From contig JAHDVF020000136.1 in assembly GCA_022606425.2 (NCBI GenBank), forward strand, positions 682,001 to 746,000: 64,000 nucleotides of DNA, written 5' to 3'. The DNA comes from Lepidostoma basale. Lineage: Eukaryota > Arthropoda > Insecta > Trichoptera > Lepidostomatidae. The position numbers and the translations under genes were made by a program. Under the pieces are notes generated by a model. The model was not told the DNA's origin. It did no database searches and worked only from the letters and a program-made list of their open reading frames with translations. Shown here piece by piece: positions 53,720 through 63,514 of this stretch (position 1 is its first letter; the number at the start of each line of letters is the position of its first letter).

Positions 53720-54385
53720 ATATTTATTGTTTCTTGAACAATGATGTAAAACTCCATATCAAATAATTAATAGGAATTAAAACGTATGTTTCATATAAGT
53801 TTTATTATAATTTATATGATTGATAAGAATTAAATTTATAAAACATGCATCAGGCCCATAATGACATACGGAATCGAAGCAAGAGCAGACACTGTCAGAA
53901 ACAAACATCGCTTAAGAGTAGCAGAAATGAGAACATTGCGACCTATTGTGGGGAGAACCCTTAGAGATAGGATACCCAATGAAGAAATTCGCAAATCCTG
54001 CAAAATTTAAGACATAGTGAGATGGAGTAGGCAGAGAATACGATTCTGGAGAGAATGGATCCAGCAAAAATTCCTAATATCGTGATGCACGAGACTCCAG
54101 AAGGACGTCGACCATCAGGACGACTACCTAAGAGATGGAGAGAAGGCTGGTCGTCTTCATCACACGAAGAAAGTTGATATCCTGCATAAACAGATCGCAA
54201 AATCTACAATCAGAAGAAGAAGATTGATATGTTTCGCCTGTCTAAGGCACTATGAAATGTCTTAGACAAGCGAACAATGCCATTTGATAATGCCTTAGAC
54301 AGGTGAAACATGTCATTCACATAAATTATAATAAAACTTCTAGAAAATAGACGTTTTCTTTTGTATTAACCATAAATAAGTAGTT
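53720..54385. mobile_element. RT fragment inserted within family-B repeat
   Basis: 53720-53830 and 54225-54375 are two ends of a family-B element (TGTTTCTTGAACAATGATGT; GTGAAACATGTCATTCACAT). Between them, 53850-54220 (plus) encodes MTYGIEARADTVRNKHRLRV, AEMRTLRPIVGRTLRDRIPN and IRKSCKI, then a stop, and a decayed end: an RTE-like RT C-terminus. Confidence 0.65.
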
Positions 54386-54999
54386 GATATCGCCGGATTA
54401 TTTATAGACTTCTAGTAACATAGATGTTCGATTCATTTCTCAATCCTTGGTCCATGGGATATGTTTATAAGTAAGAACCAAGATAATAATTATCTGTCCA
54501 ATAATTATAACCTGTAACGATTTGATTTTGTTTTAATTTGTTTAAATATATTGCATGTTTTGTTATGCGTATATATTATTAAAAAAAAATGAGAAACCCT
54601 TAGATAATGAATATCAGATGTAGATCTAGACGTGTAAATGTGATATGTATACATACATATCATATTTACATGTGTAGATACTAACACTGTAGTGTTAGTA
54701 TTGTACATGTGTGTGTACATATCATAAGAACTGCTGGGGAATTTGGAATGAGGTACTTAACGTATTTTACGATTGGTTTAGCGGGAATGTTTACCCGATA
54801 TCAAAGAAAATACGAACCTAATGATCCTGGTAAAATAATTTACGATAATATACCTACTGCCTTTTATACAAGACGGATCATAGCAGTAAATAGACATATT
54901 ATAAAACATATAAATGGCATTGTAAGGAAGAATCAAAACGTCTTAGTGACTAACTAAGAATGAATGTTAGCAAGATCATCGAAACTGATAGATAGTTCA
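54386..54999. other. Unassigned
   Basis: Contains an inverted pair around CATATCATATTTACATGTGT near 54640-54690. The 82-codon ORF at 54709 has no recognisable domain. Confidence 0.4.
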
Positions 55000-55510
55000 T
55001 TGAATCAAATCAAATCGAATGAAATAAGTTTATTTACTCAAAAGACATTACAAACATTTAAGGCATCTATTGAGTATAGGTAAAGTATTATACACATACA
55101 ATATAATACCAGGAACGCATTAGTGATGGTTCGACATTAGGAAGACAAGATACTTTCTAAAGTCAAGAGTATTTGTCCCCCGAACGTACTTTCACTAATA
55201 TGATAGACGTCGATCTCCGAGGAGACCGCGTTCAGCAGACTAATTGCTTTTCCCACCGGTGTCACCAGAGGTAGATTGGTTCTGACGGCCGGTAGGTAAA
55301 ACAATCTGTGCTGTCGCTGTCGGAGATATCTATGGGGGACAAAAAGACCAACACCCTTCAGTACGGCCGAGTTCTCGAAGTATCCCCTAATTAATCTAAA
55401 GAAGTGGGTTATTAGATGTCCATCTCTCCGAAGCTGTAGAGAATTGGTTCTCTCCGAAGCTGTAGAGAATAAAGAAATGCCGTGGGATAGAGCCTGATAT
55501 TGAAATTCCA
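55000..55510 (-). mobile_element. Jockey-like LINE 3' fragment
   Basis: Starts ATCAAATCAAATCGAATG (tail) and reads on the minus strand NSLQLRRDGHLITHFFRLIR, LPAVRTNLPLVTPVGKAISL and the IDVYHISESTF ending. A 20-bp segment is duplicated at 55430-55465. Confidence 0.8.
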
Positions 55511-55559
55511 TTAAATAGTAAAATTATAATTATATTCGATTAACAACGAAAGACGTTTA

Positions 55560-55850
55560 CGATTTTTTTAGTTAACGTCCATGTCTCGCATCCATAGGTC
55601 ATCACAGGTAACACACACTGGTCCAGCTCTTTTGTTTTTAAATTTTATGGCATGTCCGACTTGAAGATGTCGCCCAGCCTTCCGAATGCAGACCAACCGA
55701 GCCGTATTCTTCTATCAATCTCCTTAACTTGACCCCCTCTTCCAAAAGCCAACAGATGACCAAGGTAGACATATTTATCTACCACTTCTACATTTTTATT
55801 GTGGATTTTAATGTCTTCAATTTGTGTGTTAGTCGTGTTAACGTGATGGT
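55560..55850 (-). pseudogene. RT C-terminal fragment, third LINE type
   Basis: Minus strand: VEVVDKYVYLGHLLAFGRGG, EIDRRIRLGWSAFGRLGDI and QCVLPVMT.G-type motifs, as in RTE-like elements whose RT is often mis-annotated as craniofacial protein 2-like. Short, with stops. Confidence 0.65.
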
Positions 55851-55869
55851 TTATTCGTAATTAAAATAA

Positions 55870-56155
55870 ACTATCTAACCATCACGCCATATCTCCGAAG
55901 GGGTAGGCAGAGAGGATGGATCGCCACAATGCTCTGTCCTGGCATACCTCTCGGGATTCCTCTACATTCATACATCGTACCATGCACGCACGTCGATAAT
56001 TCCGACTTCGAATGTGGCCGCCTTTTAGTAATTGATTAATTTGGTCATGCCATGTTTTCCTCGGTCGTCCTCGGCTTCTTTTTCCACTCACGCTGCTTGT
56101 GTACAACTTTTTAACCATTCTTCTCTCATCCATTCGTTCCATGTGTCCAAACCAT
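55870..56155 (-). mobile_element. RTE-type LINE 3' fragment
   Basis: Starts ACTATCTAACCATCACGCCA. Minus strand encodes HMERMDERRMVKKLYTSSVS, GRPRKTWHDQINQLLKGG and CMNVEESREVCQDRALWRS with an unusually intact frame (119 codons including flank). Confidence 0.85.
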
Positions 56156-56629
56156 TTTTTTTTAATGAATACAGAAATTTTACATTTGTTAACTAGTACA
56201 GAAATTATTCTGATAATGGTATTCATAGAAAAGCCAACCATTCCATGTCGGTTGGTCGCAGTGGACCCGAGACGAGTGGCGACTTACCATTTCGTAGCAT
56301 TTTATAACTAATATTACGGACCAAATTGCAGGATAGACCATGAAAGCTATTTATTATGGAGGGAATTGATTACCGCCTGCGTGGCGGGCCGTGTGTGGGT
56401 ACCTAATATAAATTATAAGACGGGGCCCGCCCGTATATTGTACGCCGTGCGGTTGGCTCCATCAGCATGAAGACATCTCTATTGACTGACGCATTCTTTC
56501 CTTCTCTAGTAATACGAGGGCGGGTTGATTTACTAGCGGAAACAATTCAAATAAATAAAAAAATTATAACTTATTATATCTTGAACTAACTCCATATTAA
56601 AAATGTCTATATGAATGAAAACATCGATT

Positions 56630-56765
56630 CCCAGCAATGGCAGTGTGATTGTCACACTATCTTTGGTCTGGTGCAGAATTCACGTGACAATAAAATGGCG
56701 ATAGACTAGCTACCTATCACATGTCACGAGAATCAATAGTACCATTTAAATGGAATGATTAAACA
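56630..56765 (+). mobile_element. SINE family 1, 5'-truncated
   Basis: Matches 4048-4170 of the full SINE (GATTCCCAGCAATGGCAGTG, CTAGCTACCTATCACATGTC), starting inside box B, so the pol III promoter is lost. Confidence 0.75.
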
Positions 56766-56896
56766 TTACCACCACCACATTACCCTGAAGATGGAGACTG
56801 CAACGATCTCCGAAACGTCGGTCGACAAGGAGAAATTACACGTCGCTACCCAAAATCACATAAAACATATTACTGCCAACCGTGAAAATCTACGCA
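56766..56896 (+). ncRNA. Hammerhead-like motif, CTGAAGA type
   Basis: CTGAAGA (56785-56791), one extra T, stem II GGAGA/TCTCC (56793-56797 with 56807-56811), GAAAC (56812-56816), GTC (56817-56819). ACGT inside GAAACGTC is self-complementary. GGT after the cleavage triplet can pair with ACC before the core (short stem I). All conserved core bases are present except for the inserted T between A9 and stem II. Sits directly after a SINE 3' half. Confidence 0.5.
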
Positions 56897-56985
56897 ATTA
56901 ACTAACTAACTAACCATCACGCCGTCTCCCCGAAAGGGTAGGCAGAAAGAATAAACTGTCACACTTTTACTCATGCGGCACTTCC
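56897..56985 (-). mobile_element. RTE 3' scrap
   Basis: AACTAACTAACTAACCATCA and CCCGAAAGGGTAGGCAGAAA. Confidence 0.65.
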
Positions 56986-57109
56986 ATCCTTCTCTTTTCG
57001 CCCCGCGGCAGACGCGGTGTGATGGGTTGCGAACCTCATCGCCACCAATAGGCATCTCCCGAAATTATAGTACCCTTTATATCAATTTGGCTAGCGCTGT
57101 AATGATATA

Positions 57110-57655
57110 ACGAGTGATTCAGCAAAATAATTATAATAATCTGTTATCTAGAAGTTTTATTATATTTTAGTGTAAGATATTATACATTTTTTAATAGCTG
57201 ATTTTATTTGATACTTAATACGATTGAACACGTGTGTTTTCCAGATGTCGTATTATATTTTATAGGAATGGCATTTTTACCTTGCTGAAGAATTATTAAG
57301 CGTAGCAATACTGAAGTGATTATGTTTAATAATTAAAACGAATAAAAACGTCTGTTTTCTAGATGTTTTATTATATTTTATAGAAATGACACGTTTCGCC
57401 TTCGTAAGGTATTATAAAATAAGACATTTGATAATGCCTTAGCAAGGCGAATTATGGCGAATATACCATTCCCATATAATATAATAAAACTTGTGACAAT
57501 GTGAGAAGACATTTGATAGTGCCTTAGACAGGCGAAACATGTCATTCATATAAAATATAATAAAACTTCTAGAAAACAGGTTTTCATTCGTAGTAATTAT
57601 TTAATATCGAGTTTTACATCATTGTTCAAAAACAATAAATGACATGATATTGTGC
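57110..57655. repeat. Several family-B units in both orientations
   Basis: Contains at least three partial units: minus near 57380 (ACACGTTTCGCCTTCGTAAG), plus near 57440 (GCCTTAGCAAGGCGAATTAT) and plus near 57515 (GCCTTAGACAGGCGAAACAT then GTCATTCATAT), ending at the ACATCATTGTTCAAAAACA border (57625). Repeated insertion or unequal exchange within the family. Confidence 0.55.
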
Positions 57656-57915
57656 TAAGATTTTGCGCTAGGGCGTTTATTTATTCCCGAGCATGCCGGG
57701 AATATATTGACTCCCCCTCGCATTATAATACGGGACAGACCGTTAAAAATACATAATACAACTAATACTGATTACAGAGTACAGGTAATACCGCTGTGGG
57801 TGAATGATGACTATATTAAATTATTAAAGAAGTTATTTTAAAAGGTGTACCCTGTGATCGTGCAGTAAGGGCTGCAACACTGCAACTGCGACATGGAATT
57901 AATTATCCGTTTATC
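57656..57915. other. Unassigned
   Basis: No feature recognised. Confidence 0.4.
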
Positions 57916-58120
57916 TAAATCATCGGCTGGCGAAACAGCTGTCACGACAATTTCATAATAATAATTAAACAAATCAACTATGATATTATAACAGTGTTTC
58001 AAATTCAACAGATAATATTAATAAAATAGTAAAATGTATATAAACCAACGAGAAAGTGTAGTCAAAACATGTATTTGACAATTTAATAATTCATTGTTTT
58101 GGCCGAAACACTATGATATA
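57916..58120 (+). repeat. Family-D repeat, 5' half of core missing
   Basis: GGCTGGCGAAACAGCTGTC (GAAAC 57932-57936) and the AATTTCATAATA flank are present. The CTGATGA box is absent, so it cannot act alone. Confidence 0.5.
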
Positions 58121-58184
58121 TTTTTTTTTATTTTGTAACACATTTATTATAAAAGTATAATATAAAAAAACTTAAAGAATTTAT

Positions 58185-58370
58185 TATATCTCAATAGAGA
58201 CGAAGATGTAAATTATTTGGAAACAGAATATGGTGGTCGAGGCGTTTACAGGACTTGTGACCTGTCAATGGTTGGGTTAAGCGATCACTTTATGTAATAC
58301 AACATTCCCCATTCCGCCCTTCTTACGAACACCACGTCTGACAATTATTTTTTAAAGTTGTATATATGCT
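58185..58370 (-). repeat. Dispersed repeat, inverse of 24040-24245
   Basis: See 24040. Block order is preserved in reverse. Confidence 0.65.
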
Positions 58371-58413
58371 AGCCATGTTGAGAAACAAGTTTTGTATACA
58401 TTCAAAAAATCAA

Positions 58414-58606
58414 AAAAAAACTTTGTATTTAAGCACGGTTTGGTTATTATATTTGATGCCAACTAGTTTCTCTTGGACCCAAGCTTCACCAGGGCATTAT
58501 AACAACTACAATAGTTATTATACTGCCCTGATGAAGCTTGGGTCCAAGAGAAACTAGTTGGCATCAATTATAATAACCATACCGTGGTTAAATACAAAGT
58601 TTTTTA
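58414..58606. repeat. Family-E head-to-head inverted pair
   Basis: Arms of about 93 bp are nearly perfectly reverse-complementary around AACTACAATA. The plus arm holds the complete hammerhead-like motif at 58515-58576. The minus arm has CTGGTGA (complement of 58486-58492), i.e. A6 changed to G, with an otherwise intact hairpin and GAAACTAGTT. Confidence 0.85.
58515..58576 (+). ncRNA. Type I hammerhead-ribozyme-like motif (family E)
   Basis: CTGATGA (58528-58534), stem II CTTGG/CCAAG, GAAAC (58550-58554), TAGTT with predicted cleavage after GTT (58559). Stem I: GGCA (58560-58563) pairs with TGCC (58524-58527) directly before the core. Across an internal loop TATAATAA (58569-58576) pairs with TTATTATA (58515-58522). 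ACTAGT is self-complementary, suiting the dimeric stem III known from short type I hammerheads. Stem II is offset by one or two nucleotides from the textbook spacing, so activity is unproven. Confidence 0.6.
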
Positions 58607-58699
58607 TTTATTTAATATATATATTTTTATAATGTCTAACCACAAAGTGAGTGCTTCATATGAAAACTTTTATTATTTCACAATTTTATTTTTATGAGA

Positions 58700-58860
58700 T
58701 TGACGTGACAACTGTTTCGCTTATCCGTATTGGGGTTTGCTTGTGACACCTGATGATGCCAACATACGTTGGCGAAACAGCTGTCACAACAAACCTCGAA
58801 AAAATATATATATATAATTAATAATTTGTGACACGTATGTTTCAAATTAAAAATGTATTT
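58700..58860 (+). repeat. Family-D repeat with best-preserved core
   Basis: Holds the hammerhead-like motif at 58733-58794. The flank to the right (AATAATTTGTGACACGTATG, TTCAAATTAAAAATG) matches other family-D ends. Confidence 0.65.
58733..58794 (+). ncRNA. Type I hammerhead-ribozyme-like motif (family D)
   Basis: CTGATGA (58750-58756), one extra T, stem II GCCAAC/GTTGGC (six perfect pairs), GAAAC (58774-58778), AGCTGTC with predicted cleavage after GTC (58785). Stem I forms between CACAACAAACC (58785-58795) and GGTTTGCTTGTG (58735-58746): five plus six pairs around one bulged C. ACAGCTGT can form a two-pair stem III with an AGCU loop or a dimeric stem. The inserted T between A9 and stem II is the only core deviation, plus an ACA linker between stem I and C3. 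Confidence 0.6.
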
Positions 58861-59624
58861 TAAATTGTTAAATTTTAAGATTTTTGTATGGTGTGCGATA
58901 AAAATGAAATATTTCTATTCTTACAACTTCATGGAACCCTCACTCCAACTCTCACCATCACAACACACCAGACAGAGCTTAATTGATTTTACGATTCTAT
59001 TACAAATTCAATTGTATGTGGTCCATGGTAGCCGAGTGAGACCCGAGTACGTTTCATTACAACGGCAATGCACACTTGACCAAAATCTTACGGCAGTATA
59101 ACTTAGAGTAAAAAAAATGAAGCCGCATCGCAAACGAGCAAGAACCAAATCCGGATGAGATTATCATGCCGCACCGTCCGCGGCAGATGGACCAGGAACC
59201 GGCCTCACACGGCGTGCCGGTAGGACCAGTTTTTTTTTTTCAATTTGAAATTAATTTCGTCGATGGTCCGCCGAGATAAGGAAACACAATGAGGTATTAA
59301 TTAAAACCATTACATTACAATGGCCGGTGATATGTATGAGACCGCCGGTACTGAGAGGAAAGTAATCCTATTATAAGCAATTTACAAGCATTATGATTGA
59401 AGGAATACATCAATATTTATATCAAAGATCAATGTAAGGCGATAACGGAAGAAAAAGTAAAATGGCGTATTGAGTTAAGAAATATTTCCCGTAGCTATAA
59501 TCGCATTATATTTTATGTGGCCGATCAGAATAAAGATTCAAAGCTCAAATGACTGTCAGCGGATTTTTTTGCAGCGCGGTTTTTCATCCGACCACGCAGT
59601 TACAGAAGATATTCGGTTGACGTT
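58861..59624. other. Single-copy intronic sequence
   Basis: No transposon match. 59100-59240 is GC-richer (CCGCACCGTCCGCGGCAGAT). No gene seen. Confidence 0.4.
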
Positions 59625-59935
59625 TTTTTATGAATTAAAACACTGTTTTTATGAATTAAAACACTGTTTTTATTAATTAAAACACTGTTTTTATGAATTA
59701 AAACACTGTTTTTATGAATTAAAACACTGTTTTTTTAATTAATTAAAACACCTTTTTTTTCAATGTGAATTAATTTTTCACGACATGTTTCGAAGGTTTT
59801 ACACCTTCATCAAAGAACGATATAGAAATTATATTATTATAAACAGTTTACATCGTTCTGCTGATGATGAAAATGTTTATTTAAATGTAATTATGGAATT
59901 CCAGTGTTAACACCTTAAGTTTGTCAAAGATAATA
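59625..59935. repeat. Family-C pair with 21-bp minisatellite
   Basis: 59630-59750 is about 5.7 copies of ATGAATTAAAACACTGTTTTT (copy starts 59630, 59651, 59672, 59693, 59714). The unit equals the outer edge of family C. Then a minus family-C core (59780-59820: GAAACATGTC complement, AAGGTGTAAAACCTT, TTTGATGA) and a plus CTGATGA (59859-59865) with a decayed right half. Confidence 0.8.
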
Positions 59936-60120
59936 ATGAAATAAAACGATATTTTTAATAACTTTGTCCACTTTTGTCTTTATTTCTACAGCGACCGTTT
60001 TCGCCAGGTTCGCTGACATCGACAAACCATACCAGACTGACGATGCCAACGAGCCTGGCGAAATCGGTAGCCGTTGAAATAAAGAAAAAAGTGGAAGAAT
60101 TTATTAAAAAATATTTATTT
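59936..60120 (+). repeat. Family-A inverted pair, CTGACGA variant
   Basis: Plus arm: CTGACGA (60037-60043; N7 = C is allowed), GCCAACGAGCCTGGC hairpin, GAAAT (60060-60064). Here the first core box is canonical, unlike other family-A copies with CTGTCGA, but C15.2 is changed. Minus arm is present at 59985-60030. Confidence 0.5.
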
Positions 60121-60139
60121 ATTTATTTAGACATGGCCA

Positions 60140-60480
60140 TTAGGAGATAGATGAGAATCTATAAAGCATGCGTAAGACCTATAATAACATATGGCGTCGA
60201 AGCAAGGGCAGACACAGTAAGGACAAGTTTTGAGGACTTCCGAAATGAAGACACTGATAGATCGCGTGAGGAACACCAGAATAAAAAGGGACTGGTACGG
60301 TCATGTTCAAAGAATGGACACCACCAGACTCCCCTATATTGCATTGCATAATCAGCCTCATGGGACTCGTCCTCGTGGAAGACCTCCTAAAAGATGGAAG
60401 GACAGCTGGGAATCTACCTCACAGGAGGAGCAACACTCTGGAGAACAGACCACATAGGTCTACAATAAAAAGAAGAAGAA
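60140..60480 (+). pseudogene. RTE-like RT C-terminal fragment
   Basis: YKACVRPIITYGVEARADTV, then (shifted) RTSEMKTLIDRVRNTRIKRD, GHVQRMDTTRLPYIALHNQP and RPRGRPPKRWKDSWES. Two frameshifts; AAGAAGAAG tail. Sister of 53850-54220. Confidence 0.8.
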
Positions 60481-60539
60481 GGTTGTTGAAGGTTGTTGAA
60501 AGAAGATCTGTTTACTTATCAGGATGCATTATAAAAAAA

Positions 60540-61265
60540 TAACGAACACAGCGCGATAGGTATCATATAGATTAGGAACAACTTCAAATCTAGGATAAAG
60601 GTGGGATAAAGTATCATAAAACCCACACACGTGACAAGATAACAGATTTATAGAGGATGAAGAATATAGATGTCAGAGCAGGGGATGGCCGAGCTACGGC
60701 GCGAGTTATGTATTCAAAAGTTGTCCCTTTTCCACCACAGAATAAATCGACTCCAAACTGACGGAAATAACTCCAGACACTCCCTCGGTCCAATCACGGA
60801 CGCGCCAGCGAGGGGAGAGGAGCTAATATAAATAAAAGAAAAGCAAGCACGTGGGCGAAACATCCGAAGGTAGGGACGGAATGAAGTAATAAAATAACAA
60901 TGCAGCAATAACAAAGACATCACGATAGGAAGAGAGTAGACAATGGGGGTATTAGAGACCATTCTCACACAGTGCGATCGAATGCCACGGCAGAGTGATC
61001 TCGCCTAAAACATGACGAGATTCTTTTAACGTGAAAGTAAAATCGGCAACCAATATTCACGCCGGAACAATTCCGGGTGAGACTGCATTGCCGCAAAGGC
61101 AAAAAGCTTCCTTTGGAATGTTCTCTGGCGGCGATTGTATTTTAGCGGAACCGAAAGCTCCAAGGAGATGGCACATTAAGTTCGTTCAATTACCTGTTAA
61201 CAGAGTTACCTATTGTCTGCCTATAATAGCTTAGGAAATTGCCTCTTTTTGTTAAAATGTAATTG
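60540..61265. other. Single-copy intronic block
   Basis: No transposon match, mixed composition with CpG patches (60785-60830, 61050-61140). No supported gene. Confidence 0.4.
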
Positions 61266-61269
61266 CTGT

Positions 61270-61590
61270 AATGGTAGTGAGATAACTAACTAACCATCAC
61301 GCCGTCTTCCCAAATGTGTAGGCAGAAAGAAAGTACTGCCACACTGTTATATCCAGACATACGAGTACATCTCTCGCTTCCTTTACATTCATAAATCGTG
61401 TCATACACGAACGTCGATATCTCCGATTTCACGTGACCGACATTTAATATTTGATTGATTTGATTGTCCCACGTTTTCCACGGCCTTCCTCTATCTCTAG
61501 CTCCGTTCACGTCATTTACATATACCTTCTTCACCATTCTGCATTCATTTATTCTTTCCACGTGTCCAAACCATTTTAACGCGATTTTAT
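61270..61590 (-). mobile_element. RTE-type LINE 3' fragment
   Basis: AACTAACTAACCATCACGCC start. Minus strand HVERINECRMVKKVYVNDVN, GRPWKTWDNQINQILNVGHV. Confidence 0.8.
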
Positions 61591-61850
61591 TTTTCTTCTT
61601 CTTTCGGTGCCGTGTCAGGTCCCCCCAACGTTGGCGATCACTGCAGCAAAGGCATCTCTGTCCTGCGCCACTTGGAACAGGTTCTGAACTCTTATAATTC
61701 CTGTCCACTCTTTAATGTTCCGCAGCCAGGACAGCTGCCTTCTATCAACTCCGTAACGTCCCTCCATTTTACCCATTAATATCAGTTGAAGGAGGTGTTA
61801 ATTTTCTCCCCTTAGCACATGACCCAAATATGAGTCCTTTCTCATTAAGA
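61591..61850 (-). pseudogene. Second-type RT C-terminal fragment
   Basis: Minus strand: SYLGHVLRGEN, GRYGVDRRQLSWLRNIKEWT, VQNLFQVAQDRDAFAAVIAN. Same type as 15150-15375, joined here to the RTE copy by its truncated end. Confidence 0.7.
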
Positions 61851-62125
61851 CGTGATTTTATTACTGTTATTTATTTTAATTTTATTATTATTATATTATT
61901 TATGCACGAGACTTTAGGGCAGAAACGGATCTTTTGTTAATTCTATTGTGCAAAAGTATTATTTTTCCAACTTGTGTTTATGTCCATTTGTTTTGTCTTA
62001 AAATATAAACTGTCCCCTTAATTAATCAATAGCCTTAGAGCAATAAAACACCCTCAACTCAATACTTCCATCTAAAAATCCTTTCAAAATTTAACCCATT
62101 GATGTCTATTGTTATCTCCCTAGTA
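61851..62125. other. AT-rich, unassigned
   Basis: No feature recognised. Confidence 0.4.
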
Positions 62126-62129
62126 CTAG

Positions 62130-62505
62130 CCAAGTTAACTAACTAACCATCACGCCGTCTCCCCGAAGGGGTAGGCAGAAAGAATGGACTGCCACACTTT
62201 TCTTTCCTGACATATTTTTCTCGATTCCTCAACATTCATACATCGTGTCATGCACGCGCGTCGATTTCGAATTTCGATTTCGTCGGTGCGAATGGTGGTA
62301 TTATGAACAAAATAATGAAAGGATCATTAAGATGGTTTGGACATAAGGAAAGAATGAATGAAAAAAAAATGGTAAAAAAATTATATGTTAACGATGTAAA
62401 TGGAACCAGAAATAGAGGAAGACCGAGGAAAACGTGGCACGATCAAATAAATCAAATATTGAATGTCGGCCATGTGAGCAGTCGGAGAAATCGCCAAGTT
62501 AACTA
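62130..62505. mobile_element. Two RTE-type fragments head to head
   Basis: 62133-62270 minus (AACTAACTAACCATCACGCC to GCGCGTCGATTTC). 62280-62505 plus (GTGCGAATGGTGGTATTATG; encodes GSLRWFGHKERMNEKKMVKK, NRGRPRKTWHDQINQILNVG). Confidence 0.75.
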
Positions 62506-62559
62506 ACACATGTTATATATAATTCTAGGTACTTGCACTCAGTTTGTAATAATTTTGGT

Positions 62560-62650
62560 TAGTTTATATCGTTCTCCCGATGATGAAGGTGTAAGCCTTC
62601 GAAACATGTCGAGAAAAATAAACTCAAAAGTGGAAAAAAACAGCTTAATA
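62560..62650 (+). ncRNA. Family-C repeat with near-complete hammerhead-like motif
   Basis: CCGATGA (62577-62583; U4 is C), one extra T, stem II GAAGG/CCTTC, GAAAC (62601-62605), ATGTC with predicted cleavage after GTC (62610), then GAGAA (62611-62615) pairing with TTCTC (62572-62576) as stem I. ACATGT is self-complementary. The U4 change should weaken or abolish catalysis. Confidence 0.5.
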
Positions 62651-63235
62651 TTAAGTAAAACCATTAAACATTCGCGTTTATTATTATAATAACAGCTTAA
62701 TTCATAAAAATTCGTAATAATTAAAATAAAATCAATCCCTTGCTTGAAACTAGCGAAGGGGCATAGAAAATTATACGAGGTGTAAATTGCTGATAAAAAA
62801 AGCTTGGGCATCATATTTCACTGCGATGGATAGACAATACATTCCTCCGCGTCAAGTAAAACTGGGATTAGTTAGCAATGCGCCACATATTATAAGTTGG
62901 GTGGTTTACGGCACCTGACGTCTCCGTCTCTCCATCTCAGCCAGCCAGCCAGCCAGCCGCCCGGCCAGGGTAATTCAACTTTAATTCCCCGCCAGCAATA
63001 TTTACATAAACATCATTGTACGCGACTTACAATGCATCCCGCTGTTCGGCGCAGGGCTGACCACCGTATCGGTACCAACTATTAGCCAGATTTTAAACGA
63101 ATCAATTATTTATTCATCTTCTTCTTTTAATAGATCTGACGATCTGCGACACAGAAATCACGTTTCCTCGGATGATGAGGACCAGCTGTCCCTCCATCTC
63201 TTAGGTGGTCTTCCAGATGGTCTGTGGCCGGAGCG
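62651..63235. other. Mostly unassigned; CCAG microsatellite
   Basis: A CCAG tetranucleotide run lies at 62939-62958. TGGGTGGTT (62898-62906) is an 8/9 match to the inverse Ci/Gli site. 63120-63235 (minus) resembles the GRPPKRWRDSW end of an RTE-like RT. Confidence 0.4.
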
Positions 63236-63239
63236 ACAA

Positions 63240-63480
63240 TTATTTACAAAGTAATTAAATATTTCTTATGAAATTGTCGCAACAGCTGTTTCGCTAACCA
63301 ATGTTAGTATTATCGGGTGATGATGCCAACATCGGTCGGCGAAACAGCTGTCGCGAAACTCAAAGAGTGAATAATACAAATTGTGATATCATAATCGTTA
63401 ATAATGTTGAAGTATTATAGTGTTTCAGCCAAAACAATGAACACAGTTTATTACTGCATAAGTTTTTAACACGTTTTTTT
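63240..63480. repeat. Family-D head-to-head pair
   Basis: Minus copy: CCGATAA core, CTAACATTGGTTAG hairpin, GAAACAGCTGTT (complement of 63281-63292). Plus copy: GTGATGA (63317-63323; C3 is G), GCCAACATCGGTCGGC, GAAACAGCTGTC (63341-63352). Each has a defective first box with an intact second half. Confidence 0.6.
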
Positions 63481-63514
63481 AGTTTAAATATCCTAGGGAA
63501 TCAGTTAGTACAAT

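Noticed and set aside
59630..59750. CRISPR-like array
   Set aside because: Units are contiguous 21-mers with no spacers, in an animal genome; a minisatellite.
62939..62958. CCAG repeat as a regulatory array
   Set aside because: Simple microsatellite of about five units; nothing else supports a function.
63202..63210. TAGGTGGTC as a Ci/Gli-like site
   Set aside because: Falls in an RTE-like RT remnant (the GRPPKRW codons), so the match comes from the repeat.
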